From a virus: a stretch of DNA of 44,613 nt. Below are positions 32,142 through 41,129 of the stretch, one piece after another. The notes beneath the pieces were generated by a model. It saw nothing but the letters and a program-made list of their open reading frames with translations, did not search any database and had not been told where the DNA came from. The stretch lies in the IMG/VR virus record IMGVR_UViG_3300032288_006200, positions 1-44,613 of that record; one strand, 5' to 3'. Every line of letters begins with the position of its first letter. Within the stretch, counting starts at the first letter, position 1. The position numbers and the translations under genes are program-made.

Positions 32142-33775
32142 ACACTATCTATGCTTTCATTCTTTCTCTTTGCTGAATTTTCTATCAATCCAACGAACAA
32201 AGGGGAAGCATTTTGTAACCTTGATTTAAACTCAGGATGTGCTTGCGTACCAATAAAAAATGGATGTATTTCCTTGTCTAGCTCCATTATTTCAATCAAA
32301 TTGCTGTCAGGATTTCTGCCAACAACCCGCAAACCTTTAGATTCAAATTCTGGCATGCTAACAAGATCGTTGTTGACCTCGTAGCGATGCCGATGTCTTT
32401 CATAAATGGTTTTTTTCTTATAGTATTCGTATGATACAGAATCTTTGCTTAGCTCACATGCATATGAACCAAGGCGCATAGTGCCACTTTTCTTAACAAT
32501 CTTTTCCTGTCCCGGTATGTAATGAACTACAGGATACTTGGTATTAATATTAAATTCTTCACTTGTAGCATCTTCCCATCCAATATGTCTGGCAAATTCT
32601 ATAACAGCACATTGAAGTCCCAAGCAAATGCCTAAAAATGGAATCTTTTTCTCTCTTACATATTTAATTCCTTTTATTTTGCCCTCAACACCTCTTACAT
32701 CAAAGCCACCGGGCACAATCATTCCATCGATGTTTTCAAAAAGCTTGTTTAAACATTTATTGTCTTTACAAGCTTCGACTTCGTCAGCATTGATCCAAAC
32801 AATTTCAGCTTTGACATTCTTAGCAACAGCTGCATGGAAAATAGCTTCCTTCAAACTAAGATATGCTTCATCGCAATTGTCATATTTGTTGAGAACAGCA
32901 ATTCTGACAGTAGTCAGGTCTTCATTGCCAATATATTTTTCTACCAAGTCACGGTATTTATGAATTCTTACTCCATTGCGGGTAAGATGGAACTTATCAA
33001 TAATCAGATCATCAACATGTCTATTGTAAAACTCAATAGGTACCTGATATACAGATTTTACATCTGGAGCTTCAAACACTGCGCTTTTAGGAACATTTGT
33101 AAGATTGGATATTTTTTCCATAATAGGCGCTGGTATAGGCCTATCTGTTCGGCAGAATAATATTTCAGGTTGCAACCCGGAACTCTGCATGCCTTGAACA
33201 GCCTGCTGGAACGGCTTGGTCTTAAACTCTTTGATAGTTGGTATCCACAGGACAGGAGCTACCAAAGAAATAATTACATCGTTCCAATTCTTTTGTTTGA
33301 ACTGCCGAATCGCTTCTAAAAATGGATAAGATTCTGAATCACCAACTGTTCCACCTATTTCAACCAAAACAATATCTGCATCTTTTCCTAATTCCAAAAG
33401 CCTGTTTATTATTTTGTCAGTAACATGTGGGACAATTTGAACAGTTTGGCCAAGGTACTTGCCCTGATCTTGCTCTTCAATTATTTCTTTGTATACAGTT
33501 CCAGAAGTAAGGATATTTTTAGAACTAACCTGACAGTTGATAATTCTTTCGTATGTTCCAAGATCAAGATCCGTTTCGGATCCATCGTCGCACAGAAATA
33601 CCTCTCCATGCTCTCTTGGTGCTAGAACACCAGCATTCGTATTCAAATAAGGATCAAACTTAATAGGGACAATTTTAAGGCCTCTCATGGCCAAAAGTAA
33701 TCCTAAGCTTGCGATGCTGACACCTTTTCCGGTGCCACTAATAACGCCACCACAAACAACAATGTACTTGGCCAT
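32138..33775 (-). CDS. pyrG: CTP synthase
   Basis: The product is 545 aa, full length for the family. The N-terminal synthase domain shows CGGVISGTGKGVS (P-loop), KFDPYLNTNAG, and EHGEVFLCDDGSETDLDLG. The C-terminal class I glutaminase domain has the nucleophile Cys in FLGICLGLQCA (about residue 385) and the catalytic His-Glu in AHPEF. The enzyme converts UTP, ATP and glutamine to CTP. It sits in one run with ribonucleotide reductase, consistent with enlarging the nucleotide pool for phage DNA synthesis. ATG 33775 is preceded by an AGGAAG ribosome site. The GGVISG form is less common among bacterial PyrG than GGVVSS. Confidence 0.95.
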   Translation of the reverse strand: MAKYIVVCGGVISGTGKGVSIASLGLLLAMRGLKIVPIKFDPYLNTNAGVLAPREHGEVFLCDDGSETDLDLGTYERIINCQVSSKNILTSGTVYKEIIEEQDQGKYLGQTVQIVPHVTDKIINRLLELGKDADIVLVEIGGTVGDSESYPFLEAIRQFKQKNWNDVIISLVAPVLWIPTIKEFKTKPFQQAVQGMQSSGLQPEILFCRTDRPIPAPIMEKISNLTNVPKSAVFEAPDVKSVYQVPIEFYNRHVDDLIIDKFHLTRNGVRIHKYRDLVEKYIGNEDLTTVRIAVLNKYDNCDEAYLSLKEAIFHAAVAKNVKAEIVWINADEVEACKDNKCLNKLFENIDGMIVPGGFDVRGVEGKIKGIKYVREKKIPFLGICLGLQCAVIEFARHIGWEDATSEEFNINTKYPVVHYIPGQEKIVKKSGTMRLGSYACELSKDSVSYEYYKKKTIYERHRHRYEVNNDLVSMPEFESKGLRVVGRNPDSNLIEIMELDKEIHPFFIGTQAHPEFKSRLQNASPLFVGLIENSAKRKNESIDSV

Positions 33776-33860
33776 TTTTTCTTCCTGTGACTTTGGTTCT
33801 TAATATACATATTATAAAAAACAAATCAAATAAGTTTTATTTATTGAATTAAGTGAGTGT

Positions 33861-34115
33861 TCATTCAACGAATTGATTAAGTTCCTCAAAAAACATGCAT
33901 CCTTGGTGTTCAAATGTCAAAAGGCCTTTTCTGGGGCTTTGGTGATTAATACACACTCCCCAATCGTTTCCTAAATCACCTTTCAATGGCATAAAAAACT
34001 TACAGTCACATGAACAGTCTGGGCCATAATTCTGCTCCCTATCCCTATCGCCAAACGGCTTAAAATCCGATGGCATACGGATCAAAGCTAAATGTAATTT
34101 TTTCTGAGTATCCAC
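33861..34115 (-). CDS. Small Cys-rich protein, unknown
   Basis: The product is 84 aa, starting nine bases after the nrdA stop. Cysteines cluster in DCSCDCKFFMPL, then DWGVCINHQSPRKGLLT, then HQGCMFFE, suggesting a metal-binding or redox-active fold. I know this pattern only as a conserved hypothetical. Placement right after ribonucleotide reductase makes a redox partner role (glutaredoxin-like substitute) imaginable, but there is no CxxC thioredoxin-type motif. The 85-base gap downstream, before pyrG, contains a minus-strand AATAAATA at 33845-33838. Confidence 0.6.
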   Translation of the reverse strand: MDTQKKLHLALIRMPSDFKPFGDRDREQNYGPDCSCDCKFFMPLKGDLGNDWGVCINHQSPRKGLLTFEHQGCMFFEELNQFVE

Positions 34116-34124
34116 GATTACAAC

Positions 34125-35771
34125 CTAGCTTTCGCATGAGGTGCAGGTCAGAATTGATCTTGCAAAGTTTTGGGCAGCGTTTACGGAAATTTGATAATAC
34201 AAACCCTTAATGCCCATTTTCCATCCTTCAATAATTAAGGAATTTACATCCTTTGTTGGAATAGATGGATGAATCATAAGGTTAAGGCTTTGCCCTTGGT
34301 CAATATATTTTTGTCTCTGTGCTGCCTGAATTACGATCTCTTTAGGACTAATTTCAGCAAATGTCTTGAAAACATTCTTTTCTTCTTCAGTAAGAAAATC
34401 TAAATGTTGAACACTGCCACCATTCATAAGAATGCTTTTCCATACCTCTTCGGTATCTTTACCCTTAGCTTTCAAAAGCTTTTCAAGCTCTGCATTCTTG
34501 ATTGTAAATTTACCTTTTTGAAGATCTTTAATGTAGTAATTGGTCCTATGAGGTTCAATTCCTTCCGAAACCTGACCAAGAATAAATGCAGAAGACTTTG
34601 TTGGAGCAATAGCTAGAAGCGTTGTGTTCCTTCTGCCATATCCTTTGCAAACTTCAGGCTCACCATATTCTTCTGCTAATTTTGCGCTAGCTTTATAGGC
34701 AGCGTCTTTAATGTTCTTTGCAATTTGAGTGTTATGGAACTTTGCTTCCATACTTTCCCAAGGGATCATCTTGCTCTGAAGATAGCTGTGCCAGCCAAGC
34801 CAGCCAACACCCAATGCACGATGCCTTTCGGCAAAGCGAACAGCCCTTTCCATGAACTTAATGTTTTTAGCTTTTTGAATAAACTCTGTCATTACAGCAT
34901 CAAGAAGATATACAAGAAGTTCTACTGCATCAGTGTCTTTCCATTCATCATAGTAAAGAATATTCATACTACTTAAGTCACATACAAACGACTCTTCTTC
35001 GTTATCAGCTAAATAGATCTCATTGCAAAGATTGGAATGTGTAATTTTCATTCCTTTTTCTTTGTAACAATCAACAGTATTGTTGTTTGCATTGTCTATA
35101 AATGAAATATATGGATATCCAAAGTTTGCTCTCATTTCTAGAACTTTTGCCCATACTTTTCTTTTTTCAGCATCTCCATCAATCATGGCTTGCAACCAAT
35201 AATCTGGAACGCAAACACCAAATGAAAGATCCTGAATAGGAAATCCTTCGGTTCTGATTTGAAGAAATTCCATGATATCTGCGTGATCTATTGGCAAATA
35301 GGCTGCAAAGTTGCCTCTTCTGGTGCTTCCTTGACTGACTATTTGGATTAAATTTTCAAACGCCTGCATGAAATGCACAGAACCGGAGCTTGTTCCGTTG
35401 TTCTTGATCTCTGCTCCTCTGGGCCGTAGGTTCCCGAATGTTGCAGATGTTCCTCCACCATATTTGGTCATCATGGCGACTTCTGCCCATGTGTAGGCAA
35501 TAGACTCCATGCTGTCGCTTATGGTTGATCCAAAGCAAGATATTGGCAATCCTCTGTCATTGCCAAAATTAGTCCATATAGGAGTTGATAGGCTGTACCA
35601 GCCCTTCTGAAAGTTCTCTTTAAATCTAGCTGCGAATCCGGGCTTATTTAAAAACCTTTCAGCGGTATTGCAAATTTCATCAACTCGTTGATCAACGGTC
35701 TGTCCGTTAACCAAATAATCTCTCTCAAGAAAGATTTGAGAGAGTTCAGTTAGCCATCTGTAGTTGTTCAT
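34125..35771 (-). CDS. nrdA: Ribonucleoside-diphosphate reductase class I, alpha subunit
   Basis: The product is 548 aa. Key residues are visible: the reducible Cys in LPISCFGS, the radical Cys in SNLCNEIYL (Asn-x-Cys-x-Glu), a second CDLSS segment, and the C-terminal relay pair CTSCES. ATP-cone and N-terminal regions are absent, which explains the short length against about 760 aa for E. coli; overall activity may lack ATP/dATP switching. It reduces ribonucleotides to deoxyribonucleotides with NrdB. ATG 35771 overlaps the nrdB stop (TAATG), a classic coupled pair. Confidence 0.93.
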   Translation of the reverse strand: MNNYRWLTELSQIFLERDYLVNGQTVDQRVDEICNTAERFLNKPGFAARFKENFQKGWYSLSTPIWTNFGNDRGLPISCFGSTISDSMESIAYTWAEVAMMTKYGGGTSATFGNLRPRGAEIKNNGTSSGSVHFMQAFENLIQIVSQGSTRRGNFAAYLPIDHADIMEFLQIRTEGFPIQDLSFGVCVPDYWLQAMIDGDAEKRKVWAKVLEMRANFGYPYISFIDNANNNTVDCYKEKGMKITHSNLCNEIYLADNEEESFVCDLSSMNILYYDEWKDTDAVELLVYLLDAVMTEFIQKAKNIKFMERAVRFAERHRALGVGWLGWHSYLQSKMIPWESMEAKFHNTQIAKNIKDAAYKASAKLAEEYGEPEVCKGYGRRNTTLLAIAPTKSSAFILGQVSEGIEPHRTNYYIKDLQKGKFTIKNAELEKLLKAKGKDTEEVWKSILMNGGSVQHLDFLTEEEKNVFKTFAEISPKEIVIQAAQRQKYIDQGQSLNLMIHPSIPTKDVNSLIIEGWKMGIKGLYYQISVNAAQNFARSILTCTSCES

Positions 35772-36757
35772 TAAAACAAATCCTCTGCTGTTGTAGGTTT
35801 AACTTTCTTTGAATAGGTCACTGGTTTCTTGTGGAAAAAGTCTGTATTAACTTCCGCATGAATTTCGTCATCAAACCATTTTAACTCAGCTACCGCACCT
35901 TGGTCAGCTTCAAAAACTTTTTGACCACCAATCATTTCTAAACTTTCATTGAATCTATGCTTGATATACTCTTTAATTACTTCCTTTTTGATAAAAGGAA
36001 GCTCTCCAGCTTCAAAAATCCAATCAATAATTTTTTCTTCTGCTTCGTATGCTTTTTTGCAAGCACGGTACAATTTTTCATAAAACTCACTATTAAACCA
36101 TTCAGGAAATTCTTTTTGAATTTGTTTTATGACAAAAACACCAAGAAGAGCATGTAAAGTTTCTTCTTTTTGTGTAGCTTGTACGACATTGTCAATATCT
36201 TTTAAACAATTCATATATTTGTTGAATGACTTAATAATTACAAACTGTGAAAACAAGCTTACATTTTCAATAAAAATTGAAAATAATGTAAGTGTAAGCG
36301 TGTAATTTTCATTACTGTTATCGGAAGCTCCTTTAAGATATTTTGTAAGATAATCAACTCTACCTTGAATAACAGGATTTTGTAATAGTTGATCAAACTC
36401 ATTATTCATTCCAAGAATTTCTAGAAGATGAGAATAAGCATCTGAATGGCGTACTTCAGATTCACCGAAAGTAACACCTACCTGATCAAATTCAGCTTTT
36501 GGAAACCTTTCTCCAAGTTTGGTCCAGAACTTTTTTACTGATATCTCTATTTGAGAAATAGCCAACATGGCGTTCTTTAAAATACTTTTTTCAACAGCAG
36601 ATAGCCTGACATTGAAGTCTTGAATATCTCCTATGAAGTTCCATTCACTAACAAGCCAATAGCTGTGATTTATTGCATTTTTATATTCAATAACTTCTGG
36701 ATATTCAAAAGGTTTGAAGGCTACTCTTTTTTCAAAAATATTTCTTTTTGATGACAT
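35771..36757 (-). CDS. nrdB: Ribonucleoside-diphosphate reductase class I, beta subunit
   Basis: The product is 328 aa. ATG 36757 is chosen because of AAGAGG just upstream, over the TTG at 36817. Di-iron ligands and the radical Tyr are visible as in class Ia/Ib enzymes: a first Glu in AISQIE in place of the usual Asp, ESEVRHSDAY (Glu-x-x-His-x-x-x-Tyr), FIEN (Glu), and KEETLH (Glu-x-x-His). It generates the tyrosyl radical for NrdA. A 63-base gap separates it from gp46. Confidence 0.92.
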   Translation of the reverse strand: MSSKRNIFEKRVAFKPFEYPEVIEYKNAINHSYWLVSEWNFIGDIQDFNVRLSAVEKSILKNAMLAISQIEISVKKFWTKLGERFPKAEFDQVGVTFGESEVRHSDAYSHLLEILGMNNEFDQLLQNPVIQGRVDYLTKYLKGASDNSNENYTLTLTLFSIFIENVSLFSQFVIIKSFNKYMNCLKDIDNVVQATQKEETLHALLGVFVIKQIQKEFPEWFNSEFYEKLYRACKKAYEAEEKIIDWIFEAGELPFIKKEVIKEYIKHRFNESLEMIGGQKVFEADQGAVAELKWFDDEIHAEVNTDFFHKKPVTYSKKVKPTTAEDLF

Positions 36758-36820
36758 ATGAAACCTCTTGTATTGTTTTGGGAATTTATCTATGTGTGAG
36801 TTTGTAATTTTACACAAAAA

Positions 36821-38839
36821 TCATGACTTTTCAAGTTGTGTCATTCCTTTTTGCATCACTAAATCCAGTGTATCACAGCCATTTAGAAATTCGATTAAAT
36901 CATGATCATGTGTAGTAATAAAAACTTGTTTTTCCTTATTTAATTCACAAATCATATTGTAAATTCCAGCAACGCCTTGTGGATCAACATTTGATGTAAC
37001 TTCGTCCAGAAAAACAATGTTAGGTGTTTTTCCGGAATTTAATGACATAACATGTGCAAAAGCTTGACTAAGGGCCAAATTTATTCTTCTTCTTTGGCCA
37101 TTACTCATGCATTCATAAACATACTTGTTGTTATCTGTTGGATATTTTTCTATGGTTTCCTCAAACTCATTATTGAATTTCAATGTGATTTTGTTTTCGA
37201 TAAGGAATTGCATCCAATAATTGATGTTTGAATTTAAAGCTGGAATAATTTCATCGATAACATACTTTCTAATTCCTGAATCTCCAAAAGCGGATATCCA
37301 GTATTCATAATACTTTGTCTTTTCATTAAGCTCTTTATAATAAACATCTTTATTGTCTTTATTTTCATTGATGGTTTTTATCTCAGATTCAGAAACTTCA
37401 ATCAAATTATCGTATGGTGATGGCTGCTTCGATGCTGCCACCTTTGTATCCAATTGGTTTTTTAAGAGGTTTATTTTTTCCTCAATAACTTTGAGCTTAG
37501 CATTTGGTTCTGGTTTTTTAATTTTCAGCAAATCATTTAGCGTTTTAGACTTTGTACTTTTTTCAAAATTTTGCTTTTTAATATTGGACTGCAACAACGC
37601 TATTTTTTCATCTGCTGATTTCTCCGTGGTCTTCAATTTGTCCAGCTTTTCTTTTTCTGCTACATATATTTCTTTTTTGCTGTTACTGATTTCGTACTTG
37701 CCTGCAAGTTCATTTTTGTAATTACTTAAAACAATATCATGAGATGATTTATCAACTGTTTGCAAACAGTGTGTACACTTAACTCCATCCTCCAAGTTTT
37801 CTATCTTGGATACATTTGATTCTATAATTTTAATTTCAGACAACAATGATTGATAATCCGATTTCAGTGAATCACATTTTTTAGAATAATCGTCAATTTG
37901 TGACTTCAGTTTATTCTTAAGCTCACTGATCTGTGTTTCATTTTTTTCAAGAGTTGCAATATTGTCATCTATGTCAACAATTTCTTTTTCCAAAATACTT
38001 ATGTTTTCTAAAACCTGCTCGTATTTTTTAAGCTCTGTATCTTCTCCTACAACCTTAGACTTTTCTTGATCTAATATTCTAATAGCCTCAATATACTTTT
38101 TTATTTCTTCGATGTTTTTATCATTCCAGTCTTTTTTAGATTTCTCAAGCCTAGCTTGATTCAACTGCTCATCAGAGAGTTGTTTTTCAACAAATTGAAT
38201 TTCTTTTTCTAAATTTTTAATACAATCCTTATGATTTTTTAATATTTTTTTGGCATTTTCGTGATATGAACGATATTTCTCCAATGACAATAAATTTTCA
38301 ACAATTTGTCTCTTTTCAGACGCATCACATTCTAGAAAAGAACTAGTGTTATCATCTGTAAAAATGGCAACATTTATAAATGTCTCATATGACATTCCAA
38401 TTATATCTTCAACCATTTTTTGAGTGGCTGGCATTCCACCCAAGGTGATTTCTGTACTATCATCCCATTGGTTATTAGAGCTTTTCCACAATCTTAATGC
38501 ATCGGGCTTCCTTGTCCTCTGAAGTTTGTAATCATCCCAATAAACCTCAACCTTAAGTTTTTTTCCAGTTTCATTGTTTATTACATCTTTGTGACCAATT
38601 TTATTAGGCTTTCTTATGGTCTTGCCATACATTCCATAAACAAGAATAGCAGGTATAGATGATTTTCCAACTCCATTACTAGCAATTTTGTCTTGCGATT
38701 TTGAACTTTCTGTTACATCAAGATTCTTGCCACGAATCAAAACAATATTATTGAATTTAGAGAAATCAACTTCTATTCCTTTGTTGCCAAAACAAAGAAA
38801 ATTCTCTGCATACAGTTTTTTGAAATTTATCTTTTTCAC
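36821..38839 (-). CDS. gp46: Recombination nuclease subunit gp46 (Rad50/SbcC-like)
   Basis: The product is 672 aa. Walker A NGVGKS is at residues 55-60, a long coiled coil with a zinc-hook CTHC (near residue 350) lies in the middle, and the ABC signature MSNGQRRR and Walker B NIVFLDEV lie near the C-terminus. With gp47 it processes DNA ends for T4-style recombination-dependent replication. It begins one base after the gp47 stop. It is longer than T4 gp46 (560 aa), mainly in the coiled coil. Confidence 0.93.
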   Translation of the reverse strand: MKKINFKKLYAENFLCFGNKGIEVDFSKFNNIVLIRGKNLDVTESSKSQDKIASNGVGKSSIPAILVYGMYGKTIRKPNKIGHKDVINNETGKKLKVEVYWDDYKLQRTRKPDALRLWKSSNNQWDDSTEITLGGMPATQKMVEDIIGMSYETFINVAIFTDDNTSSFLECDASEKRQIVENLLSLEKYRSYHENAKKILKNHKDCIKNLEKEIQFVEKQLSDEQLNQARLEKSKKDWNDKNIEEIKKYIEAIRILDQEKSKVVGEDTELKKYEQVLENISILEKEIVDIDDNIATLEKNETQISELKNKLKSQIDDYSKKCDSLKSDYQSLLSEIKIIESNVSKIENLEDGVKCTHCLQTVDKSSHDIVLSNYKNELAGKYEISNSKKEIYVAEKEKLDKLKTTEKSADEKIALLQSNIKKQNFEKSTKSKTLNDLLKIKKPEPNAKLKVIEEKINLLKNQLDTKVAASKQPSPYDNLIEVSESEIKTINENKDNKDVYYKELNEKTKYYEYWISAFGDSGIRKYVIDEIIPALNSNINYWMQFLIENKITLKFNNEFEETIEKYPTDNNKYVYECMSNGQRRRINLALSQAFAHVMSLNSGKTPNIVFLDEVTSNVDPQGVAGIYNMICELNKEKQVFITTHDHDLIEFLNGCDTLDLVMQKGMTQLEKS

Positions 38840-38840
38840 T

Positions 38841-39917
38841 TTACTCTACCTCTGTTTCTGCAAAATTAACGATTTGCATCCCAACATCTATAAGTGTGCT
38901 TTGATCTAGTTTGCTGGGGTTTACTTGCTGCACATACTTTTCTACTATTTTCGATTCATCTTCAAGAACTGATTTGGCATCAGTCAGAACATGCTCGTCC
39001 ATTTGCTTAGTCTGCTGTCTAATTTGAACTGTTGAGATGTTAAAATTTTCAAGCTTTTTGCTTATTTCTTTCTTGGCGACATTGTCAGATGTATTCTCAG
39101 AAAGAATGCAAACGAAAGATTTTTCAAGATCTTCTTTGCTATAATTTTCTAATTCATTTTCTTTAATGTAATAATGCTTTGGACTAAACTTATTTTCTAT
39201 GTATTTAATTTTATATTCATTGGTATCTAAAAGTATTATATGTTTTTCAGAATGTGCTTCTCCGAAGCTAAGTTGAAGTGGACTGCCTATGTACTCCACA
39301 TACTTAGCGAGTTTTTGCGCAGCATGATAATGACCAAAAAATACATGCTTATACTTTAAAAACAGATTTCTATCTACTTTAGTCATGTCACCATCATGTT
39401 CTATTGCTACATCCGCTATAGACCCTGCTGAATTCAACTTTGCTCCATCTACGGCTATATGGGCAAGCAAGAACTTTGCTTCTATGTTTTCTTGAGATAA
39501 TTTAGAAAGTTCATCTATTGGGTTATGAGTATACGGGACAAAGTGCCAAGAGCTATCAGCTACTCTTAATTCTTTTGTTTCAGTTATTGTTTCAAAATTG
39601 TTCAATGCGCCAAAAGGATAAATGCTGTTTACGCTCCAGCTGTTGGCAAACCACATATCATGGTTTCCAAGCAGCAAATATGTTTTAAATTTCTTGTTTT
39701 GATATTTTTCTAATATTTTAAAAACTTCTGTAAATGTGTATGAATCTATTTTTTGTCTTTCGTGTAGAAGATCTCCACCAAATAAAATTGCATCAACATC
39801 GTTTTCTTCAGCTTGAGTAAAAACCCAACTTAAACACTTAAGACAGTCATGTAACCTGTCAACACTTTTTTTGTGTGGGTGAACATGCATGTCACTGAAT
39901 AAAAGTATTTTTGCCAT
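38841..39917 (-). CDS. gp47: Recombination nuclease subunit gp47 (Mre11/SbcD-like)
   Basis: The product is 358 aa. All phosphodiesterase motifs are present: FSDMHVHP, GGDLLHER, LLGNHDMW, LLAHIAVDGA and FFGHYHAAQ, which bind two Mn2+ ions. A C-terminal region for binding gp46 follows. It is the first gene of the minus-strand recombination and nucleotide operon. A sigma70-like promoter lies immediately upstream at 39951-39924, with predicted start at the ATG itself and no ribosome site in between. Confidence 0.93.
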   Translation of the reverse strand: MAKILLFSDMHVHPHKKSVDRLHDCLKCLSWVFTQAEENDVDAILFGGDLLHERQKIDSYTFTEVFKILEKYQNKKFKTYLLLGNHDMWFANSWSVNSIYPFGALNNFETITETKELRVADSSWHFVPYTHNPIDELSKLSQENIEAKFLLAHIAVDGAKLNSAGSIADVAIEHDGDMTKVDRNLFLKYKHVFFGHYHAAQKLAKYVEYIGSPLQLSFGEAHSEKHIILLDTNEYKIKYIENKFSPKHYYIKENELENYSKEDLEKSFVCILSENTSDNVAKKEISKKLENFNISTVQIRQQTKQMDEHVLTDAKSVLEDESKIVEKYVQQVNPSKLDQSTLIDVGMQIVNFAETEVE

Positions 39918-39923
39918 GAATGA

Positions 39924-39951
39924 ATACTATCAAATGTCATGGTAAATTCAA
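39924..39951 (-). promoter_or_regulatory. Sigma70-like promoter for gp47 operon
   Basis: On the minus strand TTGAAT, a 16-base spacer and TAGTAT are followed after six bases by the gp47 ATG. Transcription should start at or within two bases of the start codon, giving a leaderless or near-leaderless mRNA. Confidence 0.55.
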
Positions 39952-39962
39952 ATACTTATTTT

Positions 39963-40238
39963 TTATTTTGGTTTGGGCAGTTTGTTCTTTAGATAATCTT
40001 CTAGATCTCTCCAAACTTCATATACATCAAGTTTGGTTTTAGGTTGCCCTCCTGCTGGTGCAGCACCGGGCATTCCACCTAAGTCTGGAGGTGGTCCTCC
40101 GGGGGGTGGCCCTCCTCCACCTAAATCTGGTGGTCCTCCGGGGGGTGGTCCTCCTCCACCTAAATCTGGTGGTCCTCCGGGTGGGGGAGCATCCTCTTCG
40201 TTTAATACAATTTGTAAATATTCTCTAAATGTTCTCAT
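39963..40238 (-). CDS. Short Pro/Gly-repeat protein with capsid-targeting-like N-terminus
   Basis: The product is 91 aa from ATG 40238, with a GTG immediately before it. The leader MRTFREYLQIVLNEED resembles T4 internal-protein targeting leaders. It is followed by three near-copies of PPPGGPPDLGGGG (39-base DNA repeats at about 40080-40190), then a short helical C-terminus (LDVYEVWRDLEDYLKNKL). There is no ribosome site; a minus-strand AATAAATA box lies six bases before the ATG. It is likely expressed late and perhaps packaged, by analogy. Confidence 0.6.
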   Translation of the reverse strand: MRTFREYLQIVLNEEDAPPPGGPPDLGGGGPPPGGPPDLGGGGPPPGGPPPDLGGMPGAAPAGGQPKTKLDVYEVWRDLEDYLKNKLPKPK

Positions 40239-40244
40239 CACAAG

Positions 40245-40252
40245 TATTTATT
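40245..40252 (-). promoter_or_regulatory. Late promoter-like box AATAAATA (minus)
   Basis: This seven-of-eight match to the late box on the minus strand ends six bases from the ATG at 40238. It pairs with the divergent box at 40282-40289. Confidence 0.4.
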
Positions 40253-40281
40253 GTAAATTGCTACAAATTTCCGAACTGTTC

Positions 40282-40289
40282 AATAAATA
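40282..40289 (+). promoter_or_regulatory. Late promoter-like box AATAAATA (plus)
   Basis: This seven-of-eight match to the late box ends four bases before the ATG at 40294. No ribosome site lies between it and the gene. Confidence 0.4.
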
Positions 40290-40293
40290 ATAT

Positions 40294-40788
40294 ATGCTTA
40301 AATTTGATTCTTGGCGATTAATGAATGAAGACGCAGAAAATCCTGATGCAAATTCTCAGGACGGTTCTGAGCGGGTTTCAACATCTGCTCCAATTACAGA
40401 TGTTGAAGACATAGTGTCACAACCAACAGTTGCTGCACCAACTGCTCCTGCAACTGCATCAAACCAGACATATAAGCTTAAACCATGGAAAGCTGGTAAA
40501 ACTGAAATTATGAAGTTTTGGAAGGGCATACAAACCAACTTGCCATTCGCACTAAAGCCAATTGAATATGACCACAAGGGCACAACTATTCAGGAAGATG
40601 GCATAAGAATAACAGGATCTAAAGAATTTATAACATCTGTTATTTCAAGATTGAAAGATTTTCTTATTTACGAAAATCCAGAAACTAAATTAATGGTATC
40701 ATACAGGCAATCACCAAAAAGCTTGAAACCCGGATCAAGAAATAGCTATAGTTTTTATCTTCAAGTAAAACAAAGAGGCAAGAAGTAA
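40294..40788 (+). CDS. Hypothetical protein with capsid-targeting-like N-terminus
   Basis: The product is 164 aa. The N-terminus MLKFDSWRLMNEDAEN has the F-x-x-W/F pattern and closing acidic residues shared with other leaders in this window. A disordered Ala/Thr/Pro-rich segment (about residues 20-60) follows, and then a folded basic domain of about 100 aa (KPWKAGKTEIMKFWKGIQ, ITGSKEFITSVISRLKDFL, SYSFYLQVKQRG). The fold is not recognised; its basic character would suit DNA binding inside a head. No ribosome site is visible. It meets the next minus-strand gene end to end. Confidence 0.6.
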   Translation: MLKFDSWRLMNEDAENPDANSQDGSERVSTSAPITDVEDIVSQPTVAAPTAPATASNQTYKLKPWKAGKTEIMKFWKGIQTNLPFALKPIEYDHKGTTIQEDGIRITGSKEFITSVISRLKDFLIYENPETKLMVSYRQSPKSLKPGSRNSYSFYLQVKQRGKK

Positions 40789-40974
40789 CTATATTTTTTT
40801 CTTTTTATATTTTTTTACCGGTTTTCTTTTTGACACATCATCTATTACAACTTGAGTTTTATCAATAGATTTCTTTATTTTTTCACCCAAATTCGACTGG
40901 CTTTCCGTCATAGTATGAACTTGAGACTCTAATTTGTTTATTATTCTTACAACATTTGCAAGCTCTTCGTACAT
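40789..40974 (-). CDS. Small coiled-coil protein with basic tail
   Basis: The product is 61 aa from ATG 40974, preceded by AAAGGGG at a good distance; the longer frame back to 41085 has no support. The heptad-like helix ELANVVRIINKLESQVHTM is followed by a Lys-rich C-terminus (KRKPVKKYKKKKI). No function is recognised; the tail could bind nucleic acid. Confidence 0.55.
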   Translation of the reverse strand: MYEELANVVRIINKLESQVHTMTESQSNLGEKIKKSIDKTQVVIDDVSKRKPVKKYKKKKI

Positions 40975-41071
40975 GATATAACCCCTTTGTATAGGTAATC
41001 TATTTACCCACCATCTATATATTTGTACATTACATTTGGTATCATAGGTGCTTATTATAACCATCAACAAT

Positions 41072-41099
41072 TTGACAAAAAACATTTGTTTGATAGAAT
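41072..41099 (+). promoter_or_regulatory. Sigma70 promoter for dda-uvsW
   Basis: A perfect TTGACA, a 16-base spacer and TAGAAT are present. Predicted start is about 41106, giving a leader of about 24 bases with GGACGGAG before ATG 41130. This is the best host-type (early) promoter in the window. Confidence 0.8.
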
Positions 41100-41129
41100 T
41101 GAATTTTTACACATGGACGGAGTTTTTGT

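Noticed and set aside
33838-33845. Minus-strand AATAAATA as a late promoter for pyrG
   Set aside because: pyrG belongs to an operon-like run of early/middle-type genes, and the match lies in very AT-rich DNA; kept only as a note.
36757-36817. Longer nrdB beginning with TTG at 36817
   Set aside because: AAGAGG lies just before ATG 36757 and the extra 20 residues have no family counterpart.
40080-40190. GC-rich direct repeats, possible origin or regulatory array
   Set aside because: The 39-base units encode PPPGGPPDLGGGG repeats in the 39963-40238 gene; composition is explained by coding.
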